Shown one piece after another: positions 17,037 to 27,031 of a stretch of 64,000 bases of DNA. Numbering within the stretch: the stretch's first letter is position 1; the number at the start of each line of letters is the position of its first letter. The notes beneath the pieces are model-generated. The model saw only the letters and a program-made list of their open reading frames with translations. It was not told the DNA's origin and ran no database searches. Position numbers and translations under genes: made by a program. The DNA comes from Chitinibacter sp. SCUT-21. Its GTDB lineage: Bacteria > Pseudomonadota > Gammaproteobacteria > Burkholderiales > Chitinibacteraceae. The stretch spans positions 434,001-498,000 of the forward strand of contig CP102611.1 of the NCBI GenBank assembly GCA_041874755.1, in the 5' to 3' direction.

Positions 17037-19457
17037 ATGTCCAAACTAGCGACTAGCAGTTATCGGCTCTGTGCTCCGACCATCGCCAAACTCAGCGCAC
17101 AACTTTTGTCTTTATTACTTTGGCCTTTGGCCAGAAATGCTCGATTTGCGCAATGGCAGCAAACAATGCAAGCCATTGGCACTGGCCAGCGAAACTGGAT
17201 TGGCTCAACAACAGGCGCAGACGCAGGCTTGATTTCCAGCTATCGGCTTCACGTCCGCATGGCCATGGCACTGGACGACGAGGCCGAGTGGGATACTCAC
17301 GATCAGCAATCGCGCAGTTGGCGCTTTGATTTGGCGCTGATACTACGCTATGGCTGGAGCCTGCTTCTAGGTAAGAAAGCCAGCCTGACGGAAAATCGCT
17401 GGCCCCTACTTGGCTTATGGCTGGATAATTTACGCCACGCCCAAATTCTCGATCAGCTGCAACAATGGCAAAGCCAGCCCCATCCGCGCCGTATCGCATT
17501 CGTCAACCCGCATTGCGCCAACTTGGCGAGCAAAGATCAACTGTATCGTGGCGTGCTTAATTCAGCCGACTTGCTATTACCCGATGGTAGTGGCGTGTTA
17601 TTGGCAAGCCGTATCTTAAAAACACCACTCCAAGAAAATACCAACGGCACCGACTTATTTCCGATTTTATGTAAACAGTGGCAGCAGCAAGGCGCTAAAT
17701 TATTTTTGCTCGGCGGGCGCAACGGCGTTGCAGAAGAAGTGGCAAGGCACTTACTACAAAGATACCCTGGCCTGCATATCGCTGGTACTCAACATGGCTA
17801 TTACGCATCAAGCGATACCCCAGAGGTTCTTAACAAAATCCGCCATAGCCAAGCCGATGTGCTTGTCGTGGCGATGGGCGTACCACTACAAGATACGTGG
17901 ATTGCTCGGCATCAAGCGGCAACCGGCGTCAAATTAGCGATCGGTGTTGGTGGCTTGTTTGACTTTCTGTCTGGGCGCATACCCCGCGCACCAGTCTGGC
18001 TGCGCGAATTGGGTTTAGAGTGGTGTTGGCGGCTAATTCAAGAGCCCAAACGAATGTGGCAACGTTATTTGCTTGGCAATTTTACGTTTTTAGCCCGCGT
18101 TATGCGGCAAAAACTACAACACGCCCCACAAGGCATGAACACGCCCAGAATATCAACAAGATCTGAGCCGCTAAGTACCTCAGCAGCTCAAGAACAGGCC
18201 TTGCTATTAACTGATTACGCATTATGGCAAGCCGACGATGCTGCCGGCACTTTGCTAACTCCCTTACTAGGTCATAGCCTGCTTGAACTGACGGTTATTC
18301 GTTTGGTTGAACAAGGCGTTAAACTCATCCACCTTTTTGCAGATGAAGCCTATTCGGCCATCAATCAGCAACTGGGCAACGGCGAGCGTTGGGGGATCGA
18401 GATTCGCTATTATCTGACAGGTCAGCGTTTGCAAACCCGCCGCCGAATGGCTGCCTTATCGCTGCCCGAACATATCTGGCTTGTTGCGCCTGGCTGCTTA
18501 CCGCAAGATCCACTCGTATGCGCTGAACAATGCCAGTGGGAAGTCAGTGATGGCGTTTGGTCCGGCTGGGCTTATATCAAATCGAAACGCTTGAAACTGG
18601 CATTGGATCAATCGGCGCTGCCATTACCAATGAATACGCAGCTTTTTAACGGCTTGAGCTTGTGCAACCCACAGCAATTGAATGCGGCATTACCGGAATT
18701 ACTGAAAAAAGCCCCTCCCTATATTCCAGACTTCCAAGAGGTGCAACATCAGGTTTGGTTAGCACCAGGCGTGATTTGCGAGAAAAACGTCACCTTAGTT
18801 GGCCCCTTAGTCATCGGGCGGCATTGTTTGCTGCGCGCGGGCTGCAAAGTGGGGCCCAATGTGGTGATTGGCGAATCGTGTGTGCTCGATAAAGGCGTGG
18901 ATATTCACAACAGCATACTGAAGCCATTTAGCTATATTGCTCCGCAAATGAGCATCGCTCACAGCTTAGTGGGCAACCGGCAATTGCAATTGGTTCGCGA
19001 CGATACTGTTTTGCGTTTTAAAGCAGAGGAGTGTTTGATCGATGACATGGGTAAACCATTAAGTCAGCCAAGCTGGTTTGAGCGGGTGCAAGCGGGTTTA
19101 GCCATTGCCTGGCTCACCGTACAACAAGATCGACAACAACCCGAGCGCTGGCAAAACGTAATCAATCGGCTGCACCAAGTGATGGCTGGAGAGTGCCATT
19201 TAATTGGCCTACCCACCTTACCCAACCACAACCCGCTCGAAAGAAAAAACCTGAGGCTGGGTGCGTTACGACTATCTGAATTACAAGCCGAAACCCTGCC
19301 AGCCCAAGGCATTAGCCGTGCCGAGCAAGACTGCCTAACCGATTTGTATGGTGCGGCCGTGCCACAAAATTTGAGCTGGAAAAAATTGCATTACCTCACC
19401 CAATCCTTGCAGCGCGCCGATGCACATTTTGCAATTCGGACATCATTGAGCAACTGA
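17037..19457 (+). CDS. WecG/TagA glycosyltransferase fused to nucleotidyltransferase-like and beta-helix domains
   Basis: 806 residues; GGAG precedes the ATG. Residues about 145-350 are a WecG/TagA/CpsF (GT26) glycosyltransferase: NPHCANLASKDQ, LLLPDGSGVLLASR, FLLGG and VLVVAMGVPLQDTWI. From about 385 to 550 there is a nucleotidyltransferase-like module whose LGHSLLELTVIRLVEQG and ERWGIEIRYY segments match the nucleotidyltransferase at 32753-33970, but the nucleotide-binding GxGTR...PKP signature is missing. A hexapeptide beta-helix follows (about 575-650), then about 150 residues of unknown type. The first domain probably adds the second sugar on the lipid; the rest looks non-catalytic. Confidence 0.85.
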   Translation: MSKLATSSYRLCAPTIAKLSAQLLSLLLWPLARNARFAQWQQTMQAIGTGQRNWIGSTTGADAGLISSYRLHVRMAMALDDEAEWDTHDQQSRSWRFDLALILRYGWSLLLGKKASLTENRWPLLGLWLDNLRHAQILDQLQQWQSQPHPRRIAFVNPHCANLASKDQLYRGVLNSADLLLPDGSGVLLASRILKTPLQENTNGTDLFPILCKQWQQQGAKLFLLGGRNGVAEEVARHLLQRYPGLHIAGTQHGYYASSDTPEVLNKIRHSQADVLVVAMGVPLQDTWIARHQAATGVKLAIGVGGLFDFLSGRIPRAPVWLRELGLEWCWRLIQEPKRMWQRYLLGNFTFLARVMRQKLQHAPQGMNTPRISTRSEPLSTSAAQEQALLLTDYALWQADDAAGTLLTPLLGHSLLELTVIRLVEQGVKLIHLFADEAYSAINQQLGNGERWGIEIRYYLTGQRLQTRRRMAALSLPEHIWLVAPGCLPQDPLVCAEQCQWEVSDGVWSGWAYIKSKRLKLALDQSALPLPMNTQLFNGLSLCNPQQLNAALPELLKKAPPYIPDFQEVQHQVWLAPGVICEKNVTLVGPLVIGRHCLLRAGCKVGPNVVIGESCVLDKGVDIHNSILKPFSYIAPQMSIAHSLVGNRQLQLVRDDTVLRFKAEECLIDDMGKPLSQPSWFERVQAGLAIAWLTVQQDRQQPERWQNVINRLHQVMAGECHLIGLPTLPNHNPLERKNLRLGALRLSELQAETLPAQGISRAEQDCLTDLYGAAVPQNLSWKKLHYLTQSLQRADAHFAIRTSLSN

Positions 19458-19495
19458 TATTGGCTGTAATAGCAGTACCCGATGAGGAGGATGCG

Positions 19496-20533
19496 ATGAA
19501 AACCTTGCTCTATATTTTGCACAGTGGTCAACGCTACGGCACTGAAAAAATGGCATTGGCGACCTTAGCCTATTTAAAGCCGGTGGCCAAGGTAGTGTTA
19601 TTCGCCCCTCCAGGCCCGGTTCACCAGCTGGCTGCCGAGCAAGGAATTAGCTGCCACACTTTTAACAGCAAGATTGAGTTGGCACACCAAATTTGGCCAT
19701 ACCTTAATCAGCACCCAGTGTGTATTTGCACCACCGGTGTTAGTCAGGCGCTCATTGTTAGTGTGCTCAACCTATTTAAAGCTCATTGGCCTAAGCAATT
19801 TCATATTGTGCATGGCGGCACCGATGAGCGACTGAGTTACGGGCGGAAACATTGGTTGCAATATTTAGGCATCGAATTAGTCGCCGTCTCTGATTTTGTC
19901 AAAACTCGCTTGCTGGCCAATGGTTGTTCAAGCAAGCGCATCACGGTAATCGAGAATTTTCTTACCGGCCAACAGCAAAATCCTCGCCCTGCATTTACCC
20001 AAGGTGGCATTCGCCGCATCTGCATGTTGACGCGGATCGACCCAATCAAGCAAGTTGATGTCGCCATCACCGCATGGCAAAACAACCCACAACTACCAGA
20101 ATTACACATTTGTGGCAGTGGCTGGCTGAGCGATCAATTGCAAAAGCAAAGCCGGCACTTGCGGCAAATCAAATGGCACGGCTTTGTGGAGTATACCTCG
20201 CCAATCCTTACTCAAAGCGATCTATACCTACATACCTGCGATAGCGAGCCCTTCGGACTAGCCATTTTAGAAGCCATGGACGCCGGGGTGCCGGTATTAG
20301 TCCCCAACCGAGGCGGCGCAGCCGCCCTCGTTCAAGATGGACTGACTGGTTTTTATTTTCGCGCCGGCGACAGCAAAGATTTGGCGCGCAAAATCTGGTG
20401 CATTCAGCAAATGAATGCCGAGCAACTCAATACCATTGTCGCCAATGCCAAACAACAACTTAAGCAACGCTTTTCTGCCCCCGAACGAATTGCCGATTAC
20501 GCACGGCTTTGCGACATTTCAGGAGGTGAATAA
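19496..20533 (+). CDS. Glycosyltransferase family 4 protein
   Basis: 345 residues from the ATG at 19496, preceded by GAGGAGG; an upstream frame start at 19460 lacks an RBS. The GT-B fold is shown by the C-terminal nucleotide-sugar motif SEPFGLAILEAMDAGVPVLV with the two glutamates spaced as in GT4, the strand RRICMLTRIDPIKQ opening the second domain, and the closing RFSAPERIADYARL helix. It is cytosolic and adds a sugar to the lipid-linked repeat unit; donor and acceptor are unknown. Its TAA shares one base with the ATG of the next glycosyltransferase gene. Confidence 0.9.
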   Translation: MKTLLYILHSGQRYGTEKMALATLAYLKPVAKVVLFAPPGPVHQLAAEQGISCHTFNSKIELAHQIWPYLNQHPVCICTTGVSQALIVSVLNLFKAHWPKQFHIVHGGTDERLSYGRKHWLQYLGIELVAVSDFVKTRLLANGCSSKRITVIENFLTGQQQNPRPAFTQGGIRRICMLTRIDPIKQVDVAITAWQNNPQLPELHICGSGWLSDQLQKQSRHLRQIKWHGFVEYTSPILTQSDLYLHTCDSEPFGLAILEAMDAGVPVLVPNRGGAAALVQDGLTGFYFRAGDSKDLARKIWCIQQMNAEQLNTIVANAKQQLKQRFSAPERIADYARLCDISGGE

Positions 20534-21519
20534 TGCATCAATCGCCTTTAATCAGCGTGGTTGTCATCGGCCACAACGAAGGTCAACGGCTCACGCGCTG
20601 CCTCGCTTCGGTACGAGAGTGTCACTACCCAGCCATTGAGCTGATTTATGTTGACTCGCATTCGAGCGACGATAGCGCAACCCGCGCCAGCTACCTAGCC
20701 GACCAAGTTTACTTTGCACAACAAAAAGGCGCGGCAGCGGCGCGCAATGTGGGCTTATCGCATGCGAAGGGGGAATGGATTATGTTCCTCGATGGCGACA
20801 CGCGTCTTGCTCCCCAATTTTTAAATCAGGCCATGGCTGAGCTACAGCAAAACTCACAATTAGCCTGCGTATGGGGACACCGTTTCGAGCGCTACCCACG
20901 GCAATCGATTTACGTGCAAGTACTCGATTTAGATTGGCGCTATCAGCCAGGTGAAACCGCATTTTGCGGCGGCGATGCCTTATTTCGTCGCAGTGCCCTG
21001 ACATCGGTCAATGGCTTTAACGCCCGTCTCATTGCCGGGGAAGAGCCCGAGTTATGCTGCCGTTTACGCCAACAAGGCTGGCGCATTTTGCACATTGACG
21101 CAGCAATGACTCAACATGATTTAGCGATTACGCGCTTTACCCAATACTGGCAACGCACCTGCCGCGCAGGCTACGCCTATGCTGCGGTTAGCGCACTGAA
21201 GCATCAATTTTGGGCGAATGAAGTGGCTCATAACGTCAAACAAAGTAGCGTGTTGTCGCTGCTTGGCGTACTGATGTTTCTGGGGGCTTTGCTCCAACCT
21301 CTTCTGAGTGCACTAGCTCTGTCGACACTGATGCTGTTGATGTTGCGCAGCAGTTGGCGCGCGCGCTGGCGCAGTGCACACTGGCCCACCTTATTACTGT
21401 ATGGCGCCCACAGTTGGTTTGCCGTCATCCCGATCCGCTGTGGTATCTGGCAATTTCGGCGCGATCAACAGGCGCAGCGAAGCGCGAGCTTTCGCAACTA
21501 TAAGGAGGCCGAAAAATGA
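20533..21519 (+). CDS. Glycosyltransferase family 2 protein with membrane tail
   Basis: 328 residues; AGGAGGTGAAT lies before the ATG. The GT-A domain has [14 protein letters not shown] at the start, [10 protein letters not shown] at the nucleotide site, the [24 protein letters not shown] segment including the DxD-like motif, and a [10 protein letters not shown] acceptor-site motif. One or two hydrophobic segments near 240-285 would tether it to the inner membrane. It fits sugar addition to a lipid-linked unit. It overlaps the following acyltransferase gene as ATGA. Confidence 0.9.
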   Translation: MHQSPLISVVVIGHNEGQRLTRCLASVRECHYPAIELIYVDSHSSDDSATRASYLADQVYFAQQKGAAAARNVGLSHAKGEWIMFLDGDTRLAPQFLNQAMAELQQNSQLACVWGHRFERYPRQSIYVQVLDLDWRYQPGETAFCGGDALFRRSALTSVNGFNARLIAGEEPELCCRLRQQGWRILHIDAAMTQHDLAITRFTQYWQRTCRAGYAYAAVSALKHQFWANEVAHNVKQSSVLSLLGVLMFLGALLQPLLSALALSTLMLLMLRSSWRARWRSAHWPTLLLYGAHSWFAVIPIRCGIWQFRRDQQAQRSASFRNYKEAEK

Positions 21520-22106
21520 AACGGCTACTTTATTGGCTGTGCGCACCTTGGCTGGGAAGCCTATTAGATGGCTGCACCCGCATAGGACGAGCTTGGGCCT
21601 GGTTGTGTTTAGCATGCCGTGTGCCACTGCCAACAAATAACATCATATTGGGTCGCGTGGAGTTGCATGGCACGCGAGAAATTCACTTTGGGCAAGATGC
21701 GTATATCTATCCAGATCTTTATTTAGAAACGCAAAAAACCGGCAGTATTACCTTGGGGGATCGCGTGGTTTTATCACGCGGCGTACACTTGGTTTCACAC
21801 TGCCGCATCCAAATCGGCGCTGGCAGCATGCTGGGCGAATACAGCAGTGTGCGCGACGCGAACCATCAACGACAACCTCACCTGGCCTTGCGCGATGCCG
21901 GCTTTACCAGCGCGCCGATTGTGATCGGTAAAGAAGTCTGGATCGGCCGCGGCGCAATTATTTTACCCGGCGTACATATTGGCGATGGCGCCACCATTGC
22001 CGCCAACGCCGTGGTCAATCGTGATGTTGCCGCAGGGACCATCGTCGGTGGCATCCCAGCCAAAACCCTAAAAATCTCGGAACGCGCCGATCATGTCACC
22101 ATCTAA
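21516..22106 (+). CDS. Left-handed beta-helix acyltransferase
   Basis: 196 residues. Hexapeptide repeats run through the middle and end ([54 protein letters not shown]) and close with the family signature IPAKTL. The active-site region has an S..DANH-type motif (SVRDANHQ). Such enzymes transfer acetyl or similar groups from acyl-CoA to sugars. The N-terminal 30 residues are hydrophobic and may hold it at the membrane. The start lies within the end of the preceding gene (ATGA), and its own end overlaps the next gene by 14 bases. Acetylation of the polysaccharide is inferred from its position. Confidence 0.88.
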   Translation: MKRLLYWLCAPWLGSLLDGCTRIGRAWAWLCLACRVPLPTNNIILGRVELHGTREIHFGQDAYIYPDLYLETQKTGSITLGDRVVLSRGVHLVSHCRIQIGAGSMLGEYSSVRDANHQRQPHLALRDAGFTSAPIVIGKEVWIGRGAIILPGVHIGDGATIAANAVVNRDVAAGTIVGGIPAKTLKISERADHVTI

Positions 22107-23406
22107 ATCTAGCCCTGTGCTACTCGTTGCCTATCAATGCGGCCCCGATATGGGCTCGGTATCGCAAATTGGCTGGGAATGGTTTCACCGTTTAGCCCAG
22201 CGCCGCCCCGTCACCTTGATCACACACAGTCGAAATCGCGCCGCCATCGAAAAAGGATGGCAAGGTGATTCACAAAGCCAAATTGAATACATCGATACCG
22301 AATGGCTGGCTGGCCCCTTATATCGCAGTGCATCGCGCTTATTTCCGGGCAAAGAACACGCGATTTTTTTGCTCAGCTCGCTCGATTACTATCTGTTTGA
22401 TGCGCTTGCGCTGCGGCGCGCCAAACAATTGCAACACCAAGGGCTGCAATGGTCGGTGGTGCATGTGCCAACACCGGTGAGCTCAGCCGCCGGAACACGT
22501 TTACATAAACTCGGGCTCCCCTTAGTGCGTGGGCCACTCAACTGCGGTCTAGGCAACCCACAGGGCTTTGACGATGTGTTGCAACAAGAGTCGCAATGGC
22601 TCAATCATGGACGGCGCCTAGGGCAATGGCTTTCCGCTTGGTTTGAAAAATCTAGCCACCACCAAATCACGCTCACTGCCACAGCGGCGACTCGCCGCGT
22701 ATTACCACCGCGCCAACGCAGCCATGCGCTACTGGAAAACGGCATTGATCACGGCAACTTCAGTGCAACACCCGTGCCAGCACGCAGCGCAGATCAGCCG
22801 CTAAAAGTGTTGTTTGTTGGGCGCATGCTCGCCGTAAAAGGCGTTAACTTCTTGCTACATGCCTGTGCACAACTGATTACGCAGCACCAGCCACTGCAGA
22901 TCACGCTGGTCGGTGACGGTGGTAAACGCAGCGAATGGATGGCGTTAGCAGAAAAGCTCGGCATCGCCGCGCATTGCAATTTCACCGGCAATTTACCCTT
23001 AGCGCAAATCCCCGCGCTAATGCAGCAATGCCATGTGTTTTGCCTACCATCGGTGCGTGAATCTGGCGGTGCGGTTATTTTGGAAGCGATGGCGTGCGGC
23101 CGGCCGGTCATTGCTTTTAATTTTGGCGGCCCGGCCGAATTAGTCACACCAGAGACAGGCGTATTACTCGACGCTAAGAATGGCGCAGAGTTAATTCAGC
23201 AATTGGCGCTTACTTTGCAAGATTGCATCGATCGCCCCCAACACTGGTCAGCCATGGGCGAGCAAGCTGCGCATATGCTGCATCAACCACACGCGCTGGG
23301 CTTTGATTGGGAGCACAAAATCGATTTAGCCGAGCAAATTTACGAGCAAATGCAGCAAGAACAAGTTTTACCTTCTTGCCACAATACGCTTAGCTTGACC
23401 ACCTAA
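22093..23406 (+). CDS. Glycosyltransferase family 4 protein
   Basis: 437 residues. N-terminal domain: [21 protein letters not shown], like the GxGG-type acceptor loop. C-terminal domain: [38 protein letters not shown], and the donor-binding [21 protein letters not shown] with two spaced glutamates. These are standard GT-B/GT4 features. The start overlaps the acyltransferase gene by 14 bases. It probably adds one sugar of the repeat unit on the cytosolic side; specificity is not visible. Confidence 0.9.
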   Translation: MSPSKSSPVLLVAYQCGPDMGSVSQIGWEWFHRLAQRRPVTLITHSRNRAAIEKGWQGDSQSQIEYIDTEWLAGPLYRSASRLFPGKEHAIFLLSSLDYYLFDALALRRAKQLQHQGLQWSVVHVPTPVSSAAGTRLHKLGLPLVRGPLNCGLGNPQGFDDVLQQESQWLNHGRRLGQWLSAWFEKSSHHQITLTATAATRRVLPPRQRSHALLENGIDHGNFSATPVPARSADQPLKVLFVGRMLAVKGVNFLLHACAQLITQHQPLQITLVGDGGKRSEWMALAEKLGIAAHCNFTGNLPLAQIPALMQQCHVFCLPSVRESGGAVILEAMACGRPVIAFNFGGPAELVTPETGVLLDAKNGAELIQQLALTLQDCIDRPQHWSAMGEQAAHMLHQPHALGFDWEHKIDLAEQIYEQMQQEQVLPSCHNTLSLTT

Positions 23407-23434
23407 AATACTAGCAATACACCAAGGGGGAATC

Positions 23435-25570
23435 ATGCTCAAAGCCATTACTATCATGCTGTTGATAAGCATACCCCTTGATCAAACGCAGGCAGCCGAT
23501 TTAATACTTAGCATTGATCGCACCATTGATCGCCAAGACACTCCACGCTACGGCTTAAATCTGGGTGGACCATCGTACTGGGGCGCAGAGCAATTGCGTG
23601 CCAATATTGTGCGCAACCCCAGCTATATGCCGATGCTCGATCGCTCTATTGTTTTTGTCGATACCGTGGCCGGGCGCAAAATTAGCGATAAAGACGCATG
23701 GGCATCACGTGCGGATGGATTTTGGACTGGCGCCAGCTACAGCGTATTAAGCGGCGCGATGGCAGGCACGCAAGGGCGTGTTTATGATTATCGACGGCAA
23801 GCTCCAGCCAGCGGGCAATTTTGGCTAGATAAAGAGTTGACTGCCTTACAGGTCGGCGATGCCATCAGTGTCATCAAAACCAGCAACAGCCAAAACATAG
23901 CCCAATGGTGGACAACGGGACGCACCAGTTTACTGCTACAAAATGGCAACGGCATTGCTCGCCTACAGCCCAACAGTAATCAAGCGGCGCAATTAGCGAG
24001 TTATTTCGACACCTTGGGCGGTGAGTCAGGCCGACTGCTACCAATCCATGGTGAGTGGCAACTACGGTTTAAAGTACGCAGCGCGCGAGCCGGCGCCAAA
24101 TTGAATATCCGTTTTGCTCGAGATAAACAAGCCGCCTTTGTGCAAGAAAGTGTTGTGCCCAGTGAGCAGTGGCAAAGTATTGAATTTAATTGGCAGGGAA
24201 AAGAAGGCCCCTCCTCTGAATCTGCCCCACTCTCACTGAGCTTTACCGCCGAAGGAGACGGTGAGATTTGGCTAGATGAGGTGTATCTCGGCGAAAAAGA
24301 CCCACTACCCGGCGGTTTTCGCCGAGTAGTGGTCGACACGCTCAAAACCCTCAAACCTGGCATTTTGCGCGATTGGCAAGGTCAGCTCGGCGACTCAAGC
24401 GCCAATCGCTTTGCTAACGCTTGGCAACGCCAACCGATTCGGTATCGCCCCGGCGACAATGAAAGTTTTTTTGCCTACAGCATTCAAGATTTATTCGATT
24501 TATGCGCGCAAATCAAAGCAACACCTTGGGTGATCGGGCCGACGACGCTATCGAGCAGTGAATGGTTTCAATTTGGCCAACAGCTCAGCGCATTGGCGAC
24601 CCAAAAGCACATTAATGAAGTGCTGGTGGAGTTTGGCAATGAAAACTGGAATGCGCTATTTCGCCCTGCTGGCTTCACCAACGTCAAACAGCACCAGCTG
24701 GTCGCTGATGCGGCTTTTGCGGCATTAAAGCGTGGGTTTTATCAAAACAAGCCAAACAGCAAATTAATCACCCTCGTCAATGCACCCTTTTTATGGCCAG
24801 ACAGCCCTGGCGCGATAGTGAACAGCCAACAGGCTGATCGTGTGGCCGTCGCGCCGTATTTTTTGTATCAAATCAATAACAATGAAAGCGAAAAAACATT
24901 GCGTCAGCGCGCACTGGCAAGTCAACTGTCGCTACTCACAAAACAGCAACTTCACGCCCAAAGCCAAGCCAAACGTTTGGCTACGTATGAAATCAATTTT
25001 CATAGCACATTAGGGACGGCCCAGGCTGATCTGCGGAAAACCGTCTTAAACAATGGCATTGCCGGCGTCGCGCTAGCGCGGCAATTGATTGACTCATCAC
25101 TGGCAGGGCTGCGTGAACAGGCGGTGTATAGCTTGGCGGGCTACAGCTTTAAACTTGAGAAAGGCTTGGGGGACATCCCCTTGTTTGGAATCACCCGCGA
25201 TTTAAGCCAAGCCAATCGTTTGCGCCCAACTGGCTGGGGGCTGGCACTGCTTAACGAGGTGGCGGGTGGTCCAATCAGCGCGCTACGGTGTAATGGCGAA
25301 CGAGAGCAATGCCAGCAAATCTCTGCCGTGATGTATGGTCAAGGGCAAAATGCGCGTTTTGCATTAGTCAACGCCAGCGAACAAGCGCATCGCCTTCAAT
25401 TGCCGTGCCAAGGTCCGTTGAAATGGGCAATTTTAAACGGCAGTCACACTGGCAATCATGAGCTAAGCGCCGCTTCATTCATTTCGCGTGGCAAGGCCAA
25501 TTGCCAGCAAGGGATGGTGCGCATTAGTTTAAGTGGTCAAAGTCTACTGACCGCGACTCAGGAGCGTTAA
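23435..25570 (+). CDS. Secreted clan GH-A-like glycoside hydrolase
   Basis: 711 residues with a signal peptide ending near residue 20 (...DQTQAA). An N-terminal part (to about 290) contains a carbohydrate-binding-like beta-sandwich region (WQLRFKVRSARAGAKLNIRF ... GEIWLDEVYLG). A TIM-barrel part follows. EFGNENWN places a candidate acid/base Glu 403, and ATYEINFHS places a candidate nucleophile Glu 519, matching the strand-4 and strand-7 glutamates of clan GH-A enzymes such as arabinofuranosidases. A small C-terminal beta domain ends the protein. Sitting between a glycosyltransferase and the polymerase gene, it probably trims or releases the polymer in the periplasm. Family-level assignment is tentative. 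Confidence 0.7.
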   Translation: MLKAITIMLLISIPLDQTQAADLILSIDRTIDRQDTPRYGLNLGGPSYWGAEQLRANIVRNPSYMPMLDRSIVFVDTVAGRKISDKDAWASRADGFWTGASYSVLSGAMAGTQGRVYDYRRQAPASGQFWLDKELTALQVGDAISVIKTSNSQNIAQWWTTGRTSLLLQNGNGIARLQPNSNQAAQLASYFDTLGGESGRLLPIHGEWQLRFKVRSARAGAKLNIRFARDKQAAFVQESVVPSEQWQSIEFNWQGKEGPSSESAPLSLSFTAEGDGEIWLDEVYLGEKDPLPGGFRRVVVDTLKTLKPGILRDWQGQLGDSSANRFANAWQRQPIRYRPGDNESFFAYSIQDLFDLCAQIKATPWVIGPTTLSSSEWFQFGQQLSALATQKHINEVLVEFGNENWNALFRPAGFTNVKQHQLVADAAFAALKRGFYQNKPNSKLITLVNAPFLWPDSPGAIVNSQQADRVAVAPYFLYQINNNESEKTLRQRALASQLSLLTKQQLHAQSQAKRLATYEINFHSTLGTAQADLRKTVLNNGIAGVALARQLIDSSLAGLREQAVYSLAGYSFKLEKGLGDIPLFGITRDLSQANRLRPTGWGLALLNEVAGGPISALRCNGEREQCQQISAVMYGQGQNARFALVNASEQAHRLQLPCQGPLKWAILNGSHTGNHELSAASFISRGKANCQQGMVRISLSGQSLLTATQER

Positions 25571-25572
25571 AG

Positions 25573-26934
25573 ATGCAATTTATCGTGTTTTTAGCGCCGC
25601 TGATCACGCTCTATCTTATTTTTCAACGTGGTGCGCCTGATAGCTTGATCCGGGGTTATGTGCCGCTATTGCTGCTTCTGCCCGATTGCTACCACGCAAT
25701 GACGCCCGGCTTACCCGACCCAAGCTTTAATCAAGCCGCGATCTTGCCGATTTTTCTCGCCGCCATCATCAGCCAGCGGCAAGATTGGCAACCTTCAGTG
25801 ACAGATGGCTTGGTTTTGTTGTTCGCATCGTGCGTTGCCTACTCGGAATACAGCAATGCAGGATATGCCGAAGCGCAAAATCTAATGTTTGCCATGCTCG
25901 CCTCAGTGCTCGCGCCGTATTTATGCGCGCGCTGGTGTCTACGCACCATGCATGAAGATATTGCCTGCGCCCGCGTATTTGTGATTTGTTGTGTGCTGAT
26001 TTCGGCCATTTCGATCTATCAATTTCGCTTTGGTATCAATTTATGGCATTTAATTTTTGGTCCGTTCTTCCCTGGCCAAGGTAATGGCTGGGTCACCACA
26101 TTTCGGCATGGTTTTGCCCGCATCGCAGGCCCTTTTTCGCATGCTATTTTGGCCGGAATTATGCTGGCAATGGCTTGGCGACTTGCGCGCTGGCTGCAAT
26201 GGGCTGGTTGCTGGGAGCAAAAAATCCGTCACTTTCGTGTACCAGGCAGTAAAACCCAATGGATCAATGGCTTATTGCTACTAGGGATAATCATGACCAT
26301 CGCACGCGGCCCTTGGATTGGCGGGCTAGTGGGCGGAATTTTAATGTGGGTGTCGCACGCCAAAGATAGACAAAGCCGCTTGAAATGGGTGTTAGCTATT
26401 TTCTTAATTGGCGGCATTATCGGCCAAGCCCTTCTCGATTCGTATTTAGATATCAAACCAGGCACGGTGATGACGCAATCGCAAGAATCAGCGTTTTATC
26501 GCAAGGAATTGATGGACAAATACGAGGCGATTGCACTTGAGCATGCGAGCTTTGGCTGGGGGCGCAATACCTGGCCCAAAATTGGCGGCATGGAGTCGAT
26601 CGACAATTATTATTTACTACTGGCTCTAATGCACGGCGTGATTGCGCTCGTTTTATTACTTAGCATCATGGCGTGGATGAGCTTTCGGTTAATCCGGCGC
26701 GGTTTGCTCGAGCCCGCAAGCCCCGCCTCATTGCCTTTTACCTTTGCCGGCATGATTGTCATGATGTTTATCTCGCTGGGAACGGTGTATTTAGGTGAGC
26801 AACCGATGCCGGCATTCTTTTTCATCCTCGGCTGGGCTGAAGCCTATTTACAGCGCAAACAGTTGCAAGTCGCGCCACAAAAATCGATAAGTACATCGGC
26901 CCCCACCACTTCGTTTCGCCATATTATGAGCTAA
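25573..26934 (+). CDS. Wzy-like O-antigen polymerase/ligase family protein
   Basis: 453 residues with about ten to twelve membrane segments and a large periplasmic loop in the second half (about 290-345) holding SFGWGRNTWP and YYLLLALMHG, the pattern of the O-antigen ligase/polymerase family. RHGFARIAGPFSHAILAG in the middle resembles the RxxG/GxFxHP region seen in many polymerases. It should join repeat units on the periplasmic face. It starts two bases after the hydrolase stop. Ligase and polymerase cannot be told apart by sequence, but this is the only such gene in the locus. Confidence 0.85.
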   Translation: MQFIVFLAPLITLYLIFQRGAPDSLIRGYVPLLLLLPDCYHAMTPGLPDPSFNQAAILPIFLAAIISQRQDWQPSVTDGLVLLFASCVAYSEYSNAGYAEAQNLMFAMLASVLAPYLCARWCLRTMHEDIACARVFVICCVLISAISIYQFRFGINLWHLIFGPFFPGQGNGWVTTFRHGFARIAGPFSHAILAGIMLAMAWRLARWLQWAGCWEQKIRHFRVPGSKTQWINGLLLLGIIMTIARGPWIGGLVGGILMWVSHAKDRQSRLKWVLAIFLIGGIIGQALLDSYLDIKPGTVMTQSQESAFYRKELMDKYEAIALEHASFGWGRNTWPKIGGMESIDNYYLLLALMHGVIALVLLLSIMAWMSFRLIRRGLLEPASPASLPFTFAGMIVMMFISLGTVYLGEQPMPAFFFILGWAEAYLQRKQLQVAPQKSISTSAPTTSFRHIMS

Positions 26935-27031
26935 GGCCTTAGCGCCAAAGATTGCGTGACGATTTTGCAATCTCGACACAACTCCCCTCCTTTAGCGCGC
27001 TTAAATAAGCTCATCGACCACCGAGGAGCTG

